From Zea mays (taxonomy: Eukaryota > Streptophyta > Magnoliopsida > Poales > Poaceae), in the NCBI RefSeq assembly GCF_902167145.1, contig NC_050099.1:16506434-16570433 (forward strand): a stretch of 64,000 nucleotides of DNA. The letters are read 5' to 3'. Position 1 is the first letter of the stretch. Every line of letters starts with the position of its first letter. The position numbers and the translations under genes were made by a program. Positions 53,666-64,000 of this stretch are shown here, one piece after another. A model generated the notes under the pieces. The model saw only the letters and a list, made by a program, of their open reading frames with translations, ran no database searches and was not told where the DNA came from.

Positions 53666-54473
53666 GGTAGGACTAGAGTTTCCACTTTTCCTCTCTCGCT
53701 CATGTAAATAAACATTTGAGATTTTCTTAATGGTCGTTTGAGTCCATTTATTTTGGAGGAATTGGAATCTACTTGATAGAATAAGCTATTTGGATTGGAA
53801 TTTGACATTCCACCACTTGTAAAGTTCAGATATAAGACTATCTCAAATTTATAGGATGAGACATAAAAATCGCTTTGATGTATTACTAGGCTATATTTGT
53901 ACTCTGCAATTTATAACACGATATTCGGCTTGCTCCCCTATAATAGGAATAATAGGAATGTAGCACATAAATATCCCTTGCTTATGGCCAAAAAATAGCA
54001 TATAAATATATTTCACATAAAACCATATTAGCTTAATTGATCTATGCCTAAATTACGATTATTAGAATAGAATTCAATTCAAAAAATCTAAACGGGGTCT
54101 AATAGAATTTCAGAATTTTTACTAGGCCAAGCTTATTTATTCGAATGGAAGTTGTGTTGTTTCCTTTGTCTAAAACAATAAGTTTTTTTAAACTTTTCTG
54201 TAGGATCTTCATGTCCAACTTGTTGATCGACAAAGGTTATAAATCGCCTGATTGAATGCATGTATCCGGAAGTGCAGGCTCGGGTGGCCCTGGCTGACCC
54301 GATACATCAGTTTTCTGCATACGAGTGGATGTAACTAAATGACTATAAAATAGTTTGTTTTCATCTACCCATGCAGCCCGCGTATTGTGTAGGCAACCAA
54401 ACAAGAGACGAGAGACTGTGCCGGTAACCAAACATCTGGAAAGTGTAAAGCTCCATGCATTCTGTCCTAATTG
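53666..54473. other. No gene
   Basis: About 800 bp of AT-rich DNA. GCAACCAAACAAGAGACGAG and GGTAACCAAACATC near 54,391-54,440 recall MITE ends, but I could not pair them. Confidence 0.4.
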
Positions 54474-55714
54474 TGCAGTGTTCTATTACGAACTGTTGTA
54501 ACGATAATAAATGAATAAAAGAATAGATGAATATATATGTGGAAAATATATAGGTACACATTTACACCGAAACAAAAAAATGCACAGTTCCATATCTAGG
54601 CTTTTGAGGGAGAAATTTAGGAAATTAATGCAATTTGAATTTAAAAAGGCTACACAAAGAAATAGACGTATTTCTAGAAGTAAGGTTGAAGTACATACCT
54701 ATCTTACAGTGAGGTTCTTTTTTCTTTCAGAGCGAATAGGATGATCACTGGAGTAATGGAATGGTTATTGACAGAGAGGAAAGAGAAACAATAGTTGTGT
54801 AATTCCTCGTATAGTGAAGAAAAAACAATAATGTAAGTGTCTGCTCTAAAAAATGAAGAGAAAACTGCACAACTTAACCCAGTTTATATGAAACTATAAC
54901 TCTTCAATGTGTCGCTTCAATCCTCGAGTTATCCTTTAAGTTGGGAACAAATAGTTTTGAAGAAGTTAGTGGTAATTAGCTATTGTATGAAAAGATGATA
55001 TTTTTATTAGCTACTCCATTAGCTACATACTAAAATTCCATTCGAACTCATAAAAATATGGAGCACGGAGCACTATGATGGCAAAAAAACAAACGACGCA
55101 TGTTAATCATATATAGGAATGTGGCCATGTGTGCACAAATGATCAATAAAATGAATAGTCAAAACTAGATGAAGCGGATATTCTTGGGCGAGGAGGTAAA
55201 GGAAAATAAGGAAGGGCGAGTAATGTGTAGTAGCAACTTTGGAGATATGTATAACTCATCTGTTATGACATCGACAGCAATGTTTGATAAAAAAACTTCA
55301 CATAGAAAAAATAGCAGTGCAGGTTGCGAAAAAATTTGGGGCATGGCTTCTATCGCAGTAAATACCATTGTTGTAGGCCACAAAGCTTGAGAGCATATGT
55401 GTTAGGGAGTACAACATGGAAAGGGGTTTAACAAACAAATATAATTAGTTAATAAATTCACTGCATTTTGTACCTTGTTGAATGGACGACCGCCCAGAAA
55501 ATAGTACTACCTCTTATTTTTTATTTGACGCTGGCTAATGCTCTTACACTAAAAATGTTAGCTAAAAACCGAGGGAGTATGTTTTTATACAGAGTTGGCC
55601 AGATAGCTATTGTTGTGATTATTCTTCATTATTCTATGTAATTGTAGGGACGTAAGAATGCATGAGAAAACACAACTATGCAATTTTCTATTATGAACAG
55701 TTGTAACAACTATG
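54474..55714 (-). repeat. Inverted copy of Helitron segment
   Basis: On - this is nearly identical to 21,490-22,736 on +, including the 72-codon frame at 21,818-22,036, which reappears at 55,165-55,383 with one residue changed (I to A). Both ends of the copied interval fall in the same repeated motif, GTTACAAC.GTTC.TAATAGAA..TGCA. The right end is followed by a second AACTATGCATGAGAAAAC and then directly by gypsy gag. It contains no Helitron terminus. Confidence 0.9.
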
Positions 55715-55755
55715 CATGAGAAAACCTGGCTGCAGCAGCGATACTACTTCGAGCG

Positions 55756-56822
55756 ATGCCGGAACCATCCACCACCGAGGGGCGGCGTATCCAGGGAGAG
55801 CTCAAGACTCTCCTGGAAGATGCCGCGGTCCGACGGGCCGAAAGCTCTGCCTCCCGAAGGCAGGGGTACCCCCCGGAGCATCGCGCCGCGACTTCCCGAT
55901 TCATGCGGGAAGCCTCGGTCCACACCGGGCGAACGCGGAACTCAGCGCCTGCGGCCCCGAGTCGCCTCGGCAACGAGCACCACCGCCGCGACCATCGAGC
56001 CCACCACGACGAGAGGGTGCGCCGAGGCTACCACCCCAGGCGTGGGGGACGCTACGACTGCGGGGAGGATCGGAGCCCCTCGCCCGAACCACCCGGTCCG
56101 CGGGCTTTTAGCCGGGCCATACGACGGGCGCCGTTCTCGACCCGGTTCCGAACCCCGACTACCATCACCAAGTACTCGGGGGAGTCAAAGCCGGAGCTGT
56201 GGCTCACGGACTACCGGCTGACCTGCCAGCTGGGTGGCACAGACGATGACAACCTCATCATCCGCAACCTTCTCCTGTTCCTCTCCGACGCTGCCCGAGC
56301 CTGGCTGGAGCATCTGCCTCCTGTGCAGATCTCCATCTGGGACGACCTGGTCAAAGCCTTCTCCGACAACTTCCAGGGCACATACGTGCGCCCTGGGAAC
56401 TCCTGGCATCTCCAAAGCTTCCGCCAGCAGCCGGGAGAATCCCTCCGGGACTACGTCCGGCGATTTTCGAAGCAGCGCACCGAGCTACCCAACATCACCG
56501 ACTTGGATGTCATCGGCGCGTTCCTCGTCGGCACCACTTGCCGCGACCTGGTGAGCAAGCTGGGTCGCAAGACTCCCACCAGGGCGAGCGAGCTGATGGA
56601 CATCGCCACCGAGTTCGCCTCTGGTCAGAAGGCGGTTGAGGCCATCTTCCGGAAGGACAAGCAGCCTCAGGGGCGCCAGCCGGAAGACGTCCCCGAGGCG
56701 TCCGCTCAGTGCGGCGTGAGGAAGAAGGGCAAGAAGAAGTCGCAAGCGAAACGCGACGCCGCCGACGCGGACCTTGTCGCCGCCGCCGAGCATAGGAACC
56801 CTCGGAAGCCTCCCCGGAGGCG
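55756..56822 (+). pseudogene. gag: Tat-lineage gypsy gag
   Basis: GC-rich gag frame. The N-terminal 130 residues are Arg/Pro/His-rich. The gag domain follows at residues 135-290, with FRTPTTITKYSGESKPELWL, ARAWLEHLPP, WDDLVKAFSDNFQGTY, GESLRDYVRRFSKQRTELPN and ELMDIATEFASG. A Lys-rich tail (RKKGKKKSQAKRD) comes before a one-base frameshift near 56,800-56,822, where the frame moves into the next part. The ATG at 55,756 is only 40 bp from an inverted Helitron piece, so the true start and the whole 5' LTR and leader are lost. Base composition is sharply different from the AT-rich DNA to its left. Confidence 0.85.
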
Positions 56823-57925
56823 CCAACCTGTTCGACGAAATGCTCAAGAAGTCATGCCCCTATCATCAGGGTCCCGTTAAGCACACCCTTGAGGAATGTG
56901 TCTTGCTTCGGCGCTACTTTCACAAGGCCAGGCCACCGGCGAAAGGTGGCCGAGCCCACAACGACGACAAGAAGGAGGATCACAAGGCAGAGGAGTTCCC
57001 CGAGGTCCATGACTGCTTCATGATCTATGGTGGGCATGTGGCGAATGCCTCGGCTCGGCACCGCAAGCAAGAGCGCCGGGAGGTCTGCTCGGTAAAGGTG
57101 GCGGCGCCAGTCTACCTAGACTGGTCCGACAAGCCCATCACCTTCGACCAGGGCGACCACCCCGACCGCGTGCCAAGCCCAGGGAAGTACCCGCTCGTTG
57201 TCGATCCCGTCATCGGCAACATCAGGCTTACCAAGGTCCTCATGGACGGAGGCAGCAGCCTCAACATCATCTACGCCGAAACCCTCGGGCTCCTGCAGAT
57301 CGATCTGTCCTCGATCTGGGCCGGCGCGGCGCCTTTTCACGAGATCATCCCCGGGAAACGCGTCCAACCCCTTGGGCAACTCGATCTGCCCGTCTTCTTC
57401 GGGACTCCCTCCAACTTCCGAAAGGAAACCCTCACGTTCGAGGTGGTCGGGTTCCGAGGAACCTACCACACAGTGCTGGGGAGGCCATGCTACACCAAGT
57501 TCATGGCCGTCCCCAACTACACCTACCTCAAGCTCAAGATGCCGGGCCCCAACGGGGTCATCACCGTCGGCTCCACGTACCGACACGCATACGAATGCGA
57601 CGTGGAGTGCGTGGAGTACGCCGAGGCCCTCGTCGAATCCGAGGCCCTCATCGCCGACCTGGAGAGCCTCTCCAAGGAGGCGCCAGATGCGAAGCGCCAC
57701 ACCGGCAACTTCGAGCCAGCTGAGACGGTCAAATCCGTCCCTCTCGACCCCAGCAACGACGCCTCCAAGCAGATATGGATCGGCTCCGAGCTCGACCCCA
57801 AATAGGAAGCAGTGCTCATTGACTTTCTCCTCGCGAACGCCGAAGTTTTTGCGTGGAGTCCCTCGGACATGCCTGACATACCGAGGGATGTCGCCGAGCA
57901 CTCGCTAGATATCCGAGCTGGAGCC
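56823..57925 (+). pseudogene. Gag end and aspartic protease
   Basis: Continues gag after the frameshift. A zinc-finger-like CPYHQGPVKHTLEEC (C-x2-H-x9-C) lies at about 56,860. The retropepsin-like domain follows, with TKVLMDGGSSLNIIYAETL (catalytic D-G-G-S at about 57,243, the Tat-lineage variant of D-S/T-G), a hydrophobic FFGTPSNFRKETLTFEVVGF segment (57,400-57,450) and YHTVLGRPCYTKFMAVPNY (ILGR-like motif, 57,465-57,520). A Glu/Ala-rich linker leads to RT. TAG at 57,803-57,805 and TGA at 57,926-57,928 lie in the frame, each one C-to-T change from CAG or CGA. Confidence 0.85.
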
Positions 57926-57928
57926 TGA

Positions 57929-59060
57929 CCCGTGAAGCAGCCTCTGCGCCGATTTGACGAAGAAAAGCGCAGAGCCATAGGCGAGGAGATCCACAAGCTG
58001 ATGGCTGCAGGGTTCATCAAAGAGGTATTCCATCCCGAATGGCTTGCCAATCCTGTGCTTGTGAGAAAGAAAGGAGGGAAATGGCGGATGTGTGTAGACT
58101 ACACTGGTCTAAACAAAGCATGTCCGAAGGTTCCCTACCCTCTGCCTCGCATCGATCAAATCGTGGATTCCACTGCTGGGTGTGAAACCTTGTCTTTCCT
58201 CGATGCCTACTCAGGGTATCACCAAATCAGGATGAAAGAGTCCGACCAGCTCGCGACTTCTTTCATCACGCCCTTTGGCATGTACTGCTACGTTACTATG
58301 CCATTCGGTTTGAGGAATGCGGGTGCGACATACCAAAGGTGCATGAACCACGTGTTCAGAGAGCACATTGGTCGAACGGTCGAGGCTTACGTCGATGACA
58401 TTGTAGTCAAGACGAGGAAAGCCTCCGACCTCCTCTCCGACCTTGAAACGACATTCCGGTGTCTCAAGGCGAAAGGCGTAAAACTCAATCCCGAGAAGTG
58501 TGTCTTCGGAGTCCCCCGAGGCATGCTCCTGGTGTTCATCGTCTCCGAGCAGGGCATCGAGGCCAACCCAGAGAAAATCGCGGCCATCACCAACATGGGC
58601 CCCATCAAGGACTTGAAAGGAGTACAGAGGGTCATGGGATGTCTTGCGGCCCTGAGCCGTTTCATCTCGCGCCTCGGCGAAAGAGGCCTACCTCTGTACC
58701 GCCTCTTGAGGAAGACCGAACGCTTCACTTGGACCCCCGAGGCCGAGGAAGCCCTCGGGAACCTAAAAGCGCTCCTTACCAGCGCGCCCATCTTGGTGCC
58801 CCCCGCTGCCGGAGAAGCCCTCTTGATCTACGTCGCCGCTACCACTCAGGTGGTCAGCGCCGCGATCGTGGTTGAGAGACGAGAAGAGGGGCATGCATTG
58901 CCCGTCCAGAGGCCGGTCTACTTCATCAGTGAAGTATTGTCCGAGACCAAAATCCGCTACCCGCAAATCCAGAAGCTACTGCACGCGGTAATTCTAACGT
59001 GGCAAAAGTTGCGACACTACTTCGAGTCTCATCCGGTGACTGTGGTGTCATCCTTCCCCT
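57929..59060 (+). pseudogene. Reverse transcriptase, Tat lineage
   Basis: Frame uninterrupted from 57,929. Motifs in order: PLRRFDEEKRRAIGEEI (entry), NPVLVRKKGGKWRMCVDYTG (finger), KVPYPLPRIDQIVDSTAG, LSFLDAYSGYHQIRM (first catalytic Asp), FGMYCYVTMPFGLRNAGATY, then YVDDIVVK at 58,387-58,410 with the catalytic Asp pair, LNPEKCVFGV, and the connection and RNase H-like FTWTPEAEEALGNLK region. Length and motif content are normal for the gypsy RT. The domain itself is intact, but stops upstream and a frameshift near 59,061 prevent a full Pol. Confidence 0.92.
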
Positions 59061-59622
59061 GGGGGAGATCATCCAGTGCCGAGAGGCCTCAGGTAGGATT
59101 GCAAAGCGGGCGGTGGAGATCATGGGCGAGACAATCTCGTTCGCCCCTCGGAAGGCCATCAAGTCCCAAGTCTTGGCGGACTTTGTGGCTGAATGGGTCG
59201 ACACCCAGCTTCCAGCGGCTCCGATCCAGCCGGAACTCTGGACCATGTTTTTCGACGGGTCGCTGATGAAAACAGGAGCGGGCACGGGCCTGCTCTTCAT
59301 CTCACCCCTCGGGAAGCACCTCCGCTACGTACTGCGCCTCCATTTCTCGGCGTCCAACAATGTGGCCGAGTACGAGGCTCTAGTTAACGGGTTGCGCATC
59401 GCCATCAAGCTAGGGGTCCGATGCCTCGACGCTCGTGGCGACTCGTAGCTTGTCATCGACCAAGTCATGAAGAACTCCCATTGCAGCGACCCGAAGATGG
59501 AAGCCTACTGCGATGAGGTTCGGCGCCTGGAGGACAAGTTCTACGGGCTCGAGCTCAACCACATCGCCCGATGATACAACGAGACTGCGGACAAGCTGGC
59601 TAAGATAGCCTCGGGGCGGACA
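59061..59622 (+). pseudogene. RNase H with two stops
   Basis: The frame shifts by one base in a run of G near 59,060 (CCCTGGGGGAG). RNase H then begins, with LADFVAEWVDTQLP, WTMFFDGSLMKTGAGTG (first Asp), NNVAEYEALVNGLRIAIKLG (catalytic Glu) and a C-L-D-A-R-G-D-S step (third Asp). TAG at 59,446-59,448 and TGA at 59,572-59,574 interrupt the end of the domain; both are C-to-T changes of CAG and CGA. The last part ends in NETADKLAKIASG. Confidence 0.88.
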
Positions 59623-61053
59623 ATGGTTCCCCCGGACGTCTTCTCCCGAGACCTACATCAACCCTCAGTCAAGACCGACGACATGCCCGAGCCCGAGAAG
59701 GTCTCGGCCCTGCCCGAGGCGCCCTCGGCTCAGTCTGAGGCACCCTCGGCCCCCGAGGGTGAGGCACTGAGCGTAGAGGAAGAGCGGAATGGGGTCCCGC
59801 CTAATCGAGACTGGCAGACCCCGTACCTGCGATATCTCTACCGAGGAGAGCTGCCCCTCGACCGAGCCAAAGCTCGGCGACTGGCGCGGCGCGCCAAGTC
59901 GTTCGTCTTGCTGGGGGACGGGAAGGAGCTCTACCACCGCAGCCCCTCAGGCATCCTCCAGCGATGCATATCCATCGCCGCAGGTCAGGAGTTATTACAA
60001 GAAATACACTCGGGGGCTTGCGGTCACCACGCAGCACCTCGAGCCCTCGTTGGGAATGCCTTCCGACAGGGTTTTTACTGGCCAACCGCGGTGGCCAATG
60101 CCACTAGGATTGTACGCACCTGCCAAGGGTGTCAATTCTACGCGAAGCAGACCCACCTGCCCGCTCAGGCTCTACAGACAATACCCATCACCTGGCCGTT
60201 TGCTGTGTGGGGTCTGGACCTTGTCGGTCCCTTGCAGAAGGCACCCGGGGGCTACACGCACCTGCTGGTCGCCATCGACAAATTCTCCAAGTGGATCGAG
60301 GTCCGACCCCTAAACAACATCAGGTCCGAACAGACGGTGGCGTTCTTCACCAACATCATCTATTGCTTTGGGGTCCCAAACTCCATCATCACCGACAACG
60401 GCACCCAGTTCACTGGTAGAAAGTTCATGGACTTCTGCGAGGATCACCACATCCGGGTGGACTGGGCCGCCGCAGCTCACCCCATGACAAATGGGCAAGT
60501 AGAGCATGCCAACGGCATGATTCTGCAAGGACTCAAGCCACGGATCTACAACGACCTCAACAAGTTCGGCAGGCGATGGATGAAGGAACTCCCCTTGGTG
60601 ATCTGGAGTCTGAGGACAATGCCGAGCCGAGCCACGGGCTTCACGCCGTTCTTTCTAGTCTATGGGGCCGAGGCCATCTTGCCCATAGACTTAGAATACG
60701 GTTCCCCGAGGACAAGGGCGTACGACGACCAAAGCAATCGAACCAACCGAGAAGACTCACTGGACCAACTGGAAGAGGCTCGGGACATGGCCTTACTACA
60801 CTCGGCGCGGTATCAGCAGTCCCTGCGACGCTACCACGCCCGAGGGGTTCGGTCCCGAGACCTCCAGGTGGGCGACTCGGTGCTTCGGCTGCGACAAGAC
60901 GCCCGAGGGCGCCACAAGCTCACGCCTTCCTGGGAAGGGCCATTCATCATCACCAAGATTTTGAAGCCCGGAACATACAAGCTGGCCAACAGTCAAGGCG
61001 AGGTCTACAGCAACGCTTGGAACATCCGACAACTACGTCGCTTCTACCCTTAA
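59623..61053 (+). pseudogene. Integrase, open reading frame intact
   Basis: 476 codons, uninterrupted, in frame with the RNase H before it. A Pro/Ala/Glu-rich tether leads to an HHCC zinc finger (GACGHHAAPRAL ... TCQGCQFYAK, residues 125-175). The DDE core follows: WGLDLVGP (first Asp, about residue 195), SIITDNGTQFTG (second Asp, about 255) and NGQVEHANG (Glu, about 290). The C-terminal domain has KLTPSWEGPFIITKILKPGT and ends RQLRRFYP. No chromodomain is present, as expected for the Tat lineage. It would be made only as part of Pol, which is broken upstream. It is followed by a spacer and by the antisense gene. Confidence 0.92.
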
Positions 61054-61523
61054 GATGTTTTCAAGTCGTTCATACACCTCGTTTACATATGCCAATAAAG
61101 TCTAACCATCAAGGAAGGGTCAGCCTTGCCTCGGCAAAGCCCGACCCTCCCTCGGGGGCTAGAAGGGGCGAACCCCCTCTGCGTCAAAATTTTCCTCGAA
61201 AGAAGTCTTCCACCAAAACGACTTTCGCGTCTCCCGGCTATATCAGTAACAAGACCCCGAGAAACGAATAAGAGTGCATGTAAGTGGCAAGGCCGACCGA
61301 GCCGAGGGACTCCTACGCCTCCGGGATACGGATACCTCACTCGTCACCTACCGCGAAAAATAACTCTTACATGGGAAAGCAATCCTGCTATTGACGAACG
61401 ACGAATCCGGATACGCAAAACAGGAGGAAAAGAGACACAGCTTTATATTACGACGACAAAATGTTCGGGCCTCGGCGGCCGCAAAAGACACATACGCATT
61501 CAAAATAAACTGCTCCGGCAGAA
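61054..61523. other. Spacer between integrase and antisense gene
   Basis: 470 bp. It includes an imperfect inverted pair (AGGGTCAGCCTTGCCTCGGC / GCCCGACCCTCCCTCGG near 61,110-61,160) and an AT-rich ATAAATAA block. It probably holds the 3' ends of both converging transcripts. No gene. Confidence 0.5.
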
Positions 61524-62002
61524 TCAGGCGTCGCCCGGAGAAGGAGCCGCGCCCTCGGTTTTGTTTCTACCCTCGGCGAGATCCGCCCCGGCCTCGGACG
61601 ATGGCGCAAGTGGAAGGATCTCTGCTTCGAAGGTGGTCGCCAGCACCGCGCTTGGGCCCGCGACGGCCGCGTCAAGCCTCTAGACTTCGGCCAGGGCAGC
61701 TTCATCTTCGTTGGGAAGGCAATACCCCTCGCTGACCCGCTTCAGGTCCACGTCGTAGTGGGAAGCGAGCACGGCGAAGGCCCGCCTGACGCCGTGATGC
61801 AGCGCCTCGTGGAGTCTGTCGCGCGCGTGGTCACCCAAGGCCTGCAGGCGACTCTGAGGGGAGCTCCCCGAGGGGACGTCGTCGAAACCAAAGACCCGGC
61901 AGAAGGCCGAGATAGCCTCAGACATGGCTACGTGGTCGGCCTCCCTCTGCTCGGCCGCCTAGGCAAGTGCCTTGGTGGACTCGTCGAGAGCAGACTCGAG
62001 CT

Positions 62003-62084
62003 CTGCAAACAGCCAAAGCAGAAGTCTTCAAACACGAGTTGAAGAATGAAGCTGAATCAAAATCTTGAAACAGCCAAGACATAC
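62003..62084 (-). other. Intron of antisense gene
   Basis: GCCGAAG|GTATGTCTTGG ... GGCTGTTTGCAG|AGCTCGAG on -, 82 bp. AT-rich against GC-rich exons, a clear compositional break in support of splicing. Confidence 0.8.
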
Positions 62085-62472
62085 CTTCGGCTCGGGCACG
62101 CTGCTCCGAGGATGCGGCTTGGGCCACGGCTAGGTCTGCCGCAAGGGCTCCGGCCCGAGCAGACGCCTCGGCTAGCTGGTCTCCAAGGGCCTCAGCCCGG
62201 CTTTCAGCCTTGGTGGCCTGGCCCCGAGATTGGTCCCGCTCGCCGATGACCTGGCCAAGCTCCAACTGCTGCCGCTGCGCCTCTGCGCGTGCCGCCGCCG
62301 CCTCCGCTCCCAGATCGACACAGAGCAACCGAAGGTCCACCACCTCGGCGCTCCGCTGGGAGAGGCGCTCGGTAGCCTCGTTAAGCATGGTCCTCAGGAA
62401 CCGCAGCGAACCCCAAACATCGGCCTCGCGGCAGATGAACGACGACTTGGCGGCGCTCAGATCCATCAGATC

Positions 62473-62541
62473 CTGAGGAAAGGAAGCGGGGCATCACAAA
62501 GAACACCTTGATCACGTGAAAGGTATGCCTGAAATCCTTAC
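62473..62541 (-). other. Intron of antisense gene
   Basis: CTCCAG|GTAAGGATTTC ... CCTTTCCTCAG|GATCTG on -, 69 bp, with a near-consensus donor and a pyrimidine-rich acceptor. Confidence 0.8.
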
Positions 62542-63145
62542 CTGGAGGATCTTGGGAACGTCCCTGCAAAGGACCTCCAAGGTCGACCGAAGCGACCCCA
62601 CCGTCGCCTCGGCACACTCACGAAGCCCGTCCCAAGACTGCTCCTCTCGCTCATCGTCGAGAACGAAGAGGGGATCCGAAGCACCACGGGTCCAGAACCG
62701 GAGCGACTGACGTCACCCGTCGGGACTGTGCCGCGCGGGGACGAGGTTGCCGCTCCCCAGGACGGGTCGCGGTTCTGCGCCCCCCTCCTCCAAGGCATCA
62801 AGTAGCGACGCCTCGGCCATCTCAGCGTCGGCGGCGACGGGTGGCTCCACGGCCAGAACGGCAACCGCCTCGGTAGAAGCCGGTGCCAGCGCCGGCAACG
62901 CGTCTGGTGGGCTCGAGGCCGCAACCGCGCCAGCAGTCTCCCTCGGCACGACGGCCGCCTCAACGGAGGAGTCGGCCTCGGGAGCTCGCCCCACGGCAAC
63001 TTGTGCCGCCTAGGCCCCCCGCTTTGGGGCATCTTGTGAGGAGGCCAGCTGGCCGGCGAGGCCCGATGCAGCACTGGCTGCAGAAGCCGGCGCCGTCTTG
63101 AGGACCTTCCGGGGAGCCAGACCGGTCGAACCGTGCCTCTGTTTG

Positions 63146-63219
63146 CTGGAAAGAAAAGGAAGAGCAGGATCAGGACACACGAAGGAGGAGCCAGGACGAA
63201 GATATCCTAAGATACTTAC
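63146..63219 (-). other. Intron of antisense gene
   Basis: GAGTGG|GTAAGTATC ... TTTCTTTCCAG|CAAACAG on -, 74 bp. The donor GTAAGT is a perfect match to the plant consensus and the acceptor has a strong pyrimidine tract. Confidence 0.85.
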
Positions 63220-64000
63220 CCACTCCGGGCCACGACCAATCGTGCCTGTGGGGAGGTCCCTCGAGCCTCGGTCCCCGAAGGTACCACCGAGGTTAGCCCC
63301 GCTGCCGGCTTCGGCACCATCCTTGCCTCGGGCGCCCGAGGCGCCAGAGGGACGGACTGCCCAGGCGCAGCCACGACAATCCGAGGATCACCGGCCTCCT
63401 GTGCAGTCGGCACAGGAAACGGTTCTTGGGGAACAGGCGGCTTGGCCTGACTCCCCGGGGTCACCTCAACTACCTCGGCCAAGGGGTCAAGTACCCCCTC
63501 GGCCTGCCCCCGTTCTTCGGATCGGGACCCCGACGTCCCGGCCCCGGATACCGACGGCGCCAGCCCGCTCGGGGGCTGGCTCGACGACCCCTGGCCTAGC
63601 CTCAGATCCGGGCTGAGGCCGAGGCGGGCAACCATGTCGTCGTCTTCATCATCATCATCATCAGCGTCGTCGTTGTCATTGTCAGGCGTCTCCGGTGACG
63701 GCTCCCTCGGGAGCCCATCCCTCTCCTGCCGACGACAAAGCCTCTCCAAGGCGTCCCGAGCCCGCATCCGCTCGCGGGCCCGAGCCTTCTTCACGTCCTT
63801 CTTCTCCTTCCTTTTCTCCGCGGCGACCCTCCGCGCGTCTCGGTCCACCGCGTCCTCCGGGACCGGTGGCAGGGAAGGCTTGTGAAACCCCACCTCCTGG
63901 AGACGGACGAAAAGTCTCGGCTGTGAGAACCAAGGGCAATCCAACACAAGAAGGAAGAAGGAGCGGACACTCACCAGGGACACACACCCGCGATCGGGAC

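Larger units (their letters stand above)
61524..64000 (-). pseudogene. Antisense multi-exon gene of Tat-type element
   Basis: On -, convergent with pol; its 5' part lies beyond the window. Exon parts in coding order: 63,220-63,920 (basic KKARARERMRARDALERLCR, a long acidic DDDDDEDDD run, then Pro/Ala/Gly-rich), 62,542-63,145 (Ala/Val/Pro-rich), 62,085-62,472 (strong coiled coil, EAQRQQLELGQVIGERDQSR), and 61,524-62,002 (HYDVDLKRVSEGYCLPNEDE, then an Ala/Glu-rich end). Introns at 63,146-63,219, 62,473-62,541 and 62,003-62,084 have GT-AG ends; a further short one is possible at 63,921-63,974. Stops at 63,010, 62,713 and 61,680 are all C-to-T-like. The layout parallels the antisense gene at 10,216-13,230: N-terminal domain, low-complexity middle, C-terminal coiled coil. 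Function is unknown. Confidence 0.78.

Noticed and set aside
55712..56221. + strand 169-codon and 131-codon frames overlapping gypsy gag
   Set aside because: They are alternative frames of the GC-rich gag sequence, whose frame 1 contains all recognisable gag motifs.

Overview
This window looks like intergenic, repeat-dense DNA of a large-genome grass, most probably maize (Zea mays) or a close relative. The evidence is nested LTR retrotransposons of grass type, LTRs with the CACCGGACTGTCCGGTGCACC-like motif, a CACTA element with CTCGGCAAAG subterminal repeats, TAA-flanked Tourist-type MITEs and a Helitron end. Species assignment is inference. I found no intact host gene, rRNA or CRISPR array; nearly every long reading frame belongs to a transposable element and most are broken.

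Layout. (a) 89-13,290: a pol-less, Huck-like gypsy element with a 5' LTR, a decayed gag on + and a long spliced antisense gene on -. It is split by a complete nested 6.8 kb gypsy element (2,968-9,796) with 2.5 kb LTRs and a non-coding interior. (b) 13,300-19,500: a MITE-like repeat, a CpG-rich low-copy-looking segment carrying a solo LTR, and a CACTA remnant on -. (c) about 20,350-25,192: a Helitron-like body with internal duplications, a captured host exon fragment (SEP15/selenoprotein F-like, inferred) and a hairpin-CTAG 3' end. (d) 25,673-26,366: another solo LTR. (e) 27,235-43,520: a heavily decayed Tat-lineage gypsy element on -, split by a 3.5 kb solo LTR, a pol-less copia element and a 1.5 kb CACTA element. 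Target-site duplications are exact for the solo LTR and the CACTA element but not for the copia element. (f) 43,525-54,470: DNA-transposon remnants, MITEs, copia and gypsy fragments. (g) 54,474-55,714: an inverted copy of part of the Helitron body. (h) 55,756-64,000: a GC-rich Tat-lineage gypsy gag-pol on + followed by a multi-exon antisense gene on - that runs off the window.

The recurrent biological theme is the antisense gene carried by Tat-lineage elements. It occurs three times in three independent elements here, always downstream of gag or pol, on the opposite strand, and in two cases with recognisable GT-AG introns. The phenomenon is known (Grande 'gene 23', the Transposase_28 family), so it is a good comparison set and not a new system. 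The least explained observations are tRNA-like modules inside two different DNA-transposon sequences, a duplicated exon fragment in the Helitron, and a non-autonomous element that kept gag and the antisense gene but no pol.
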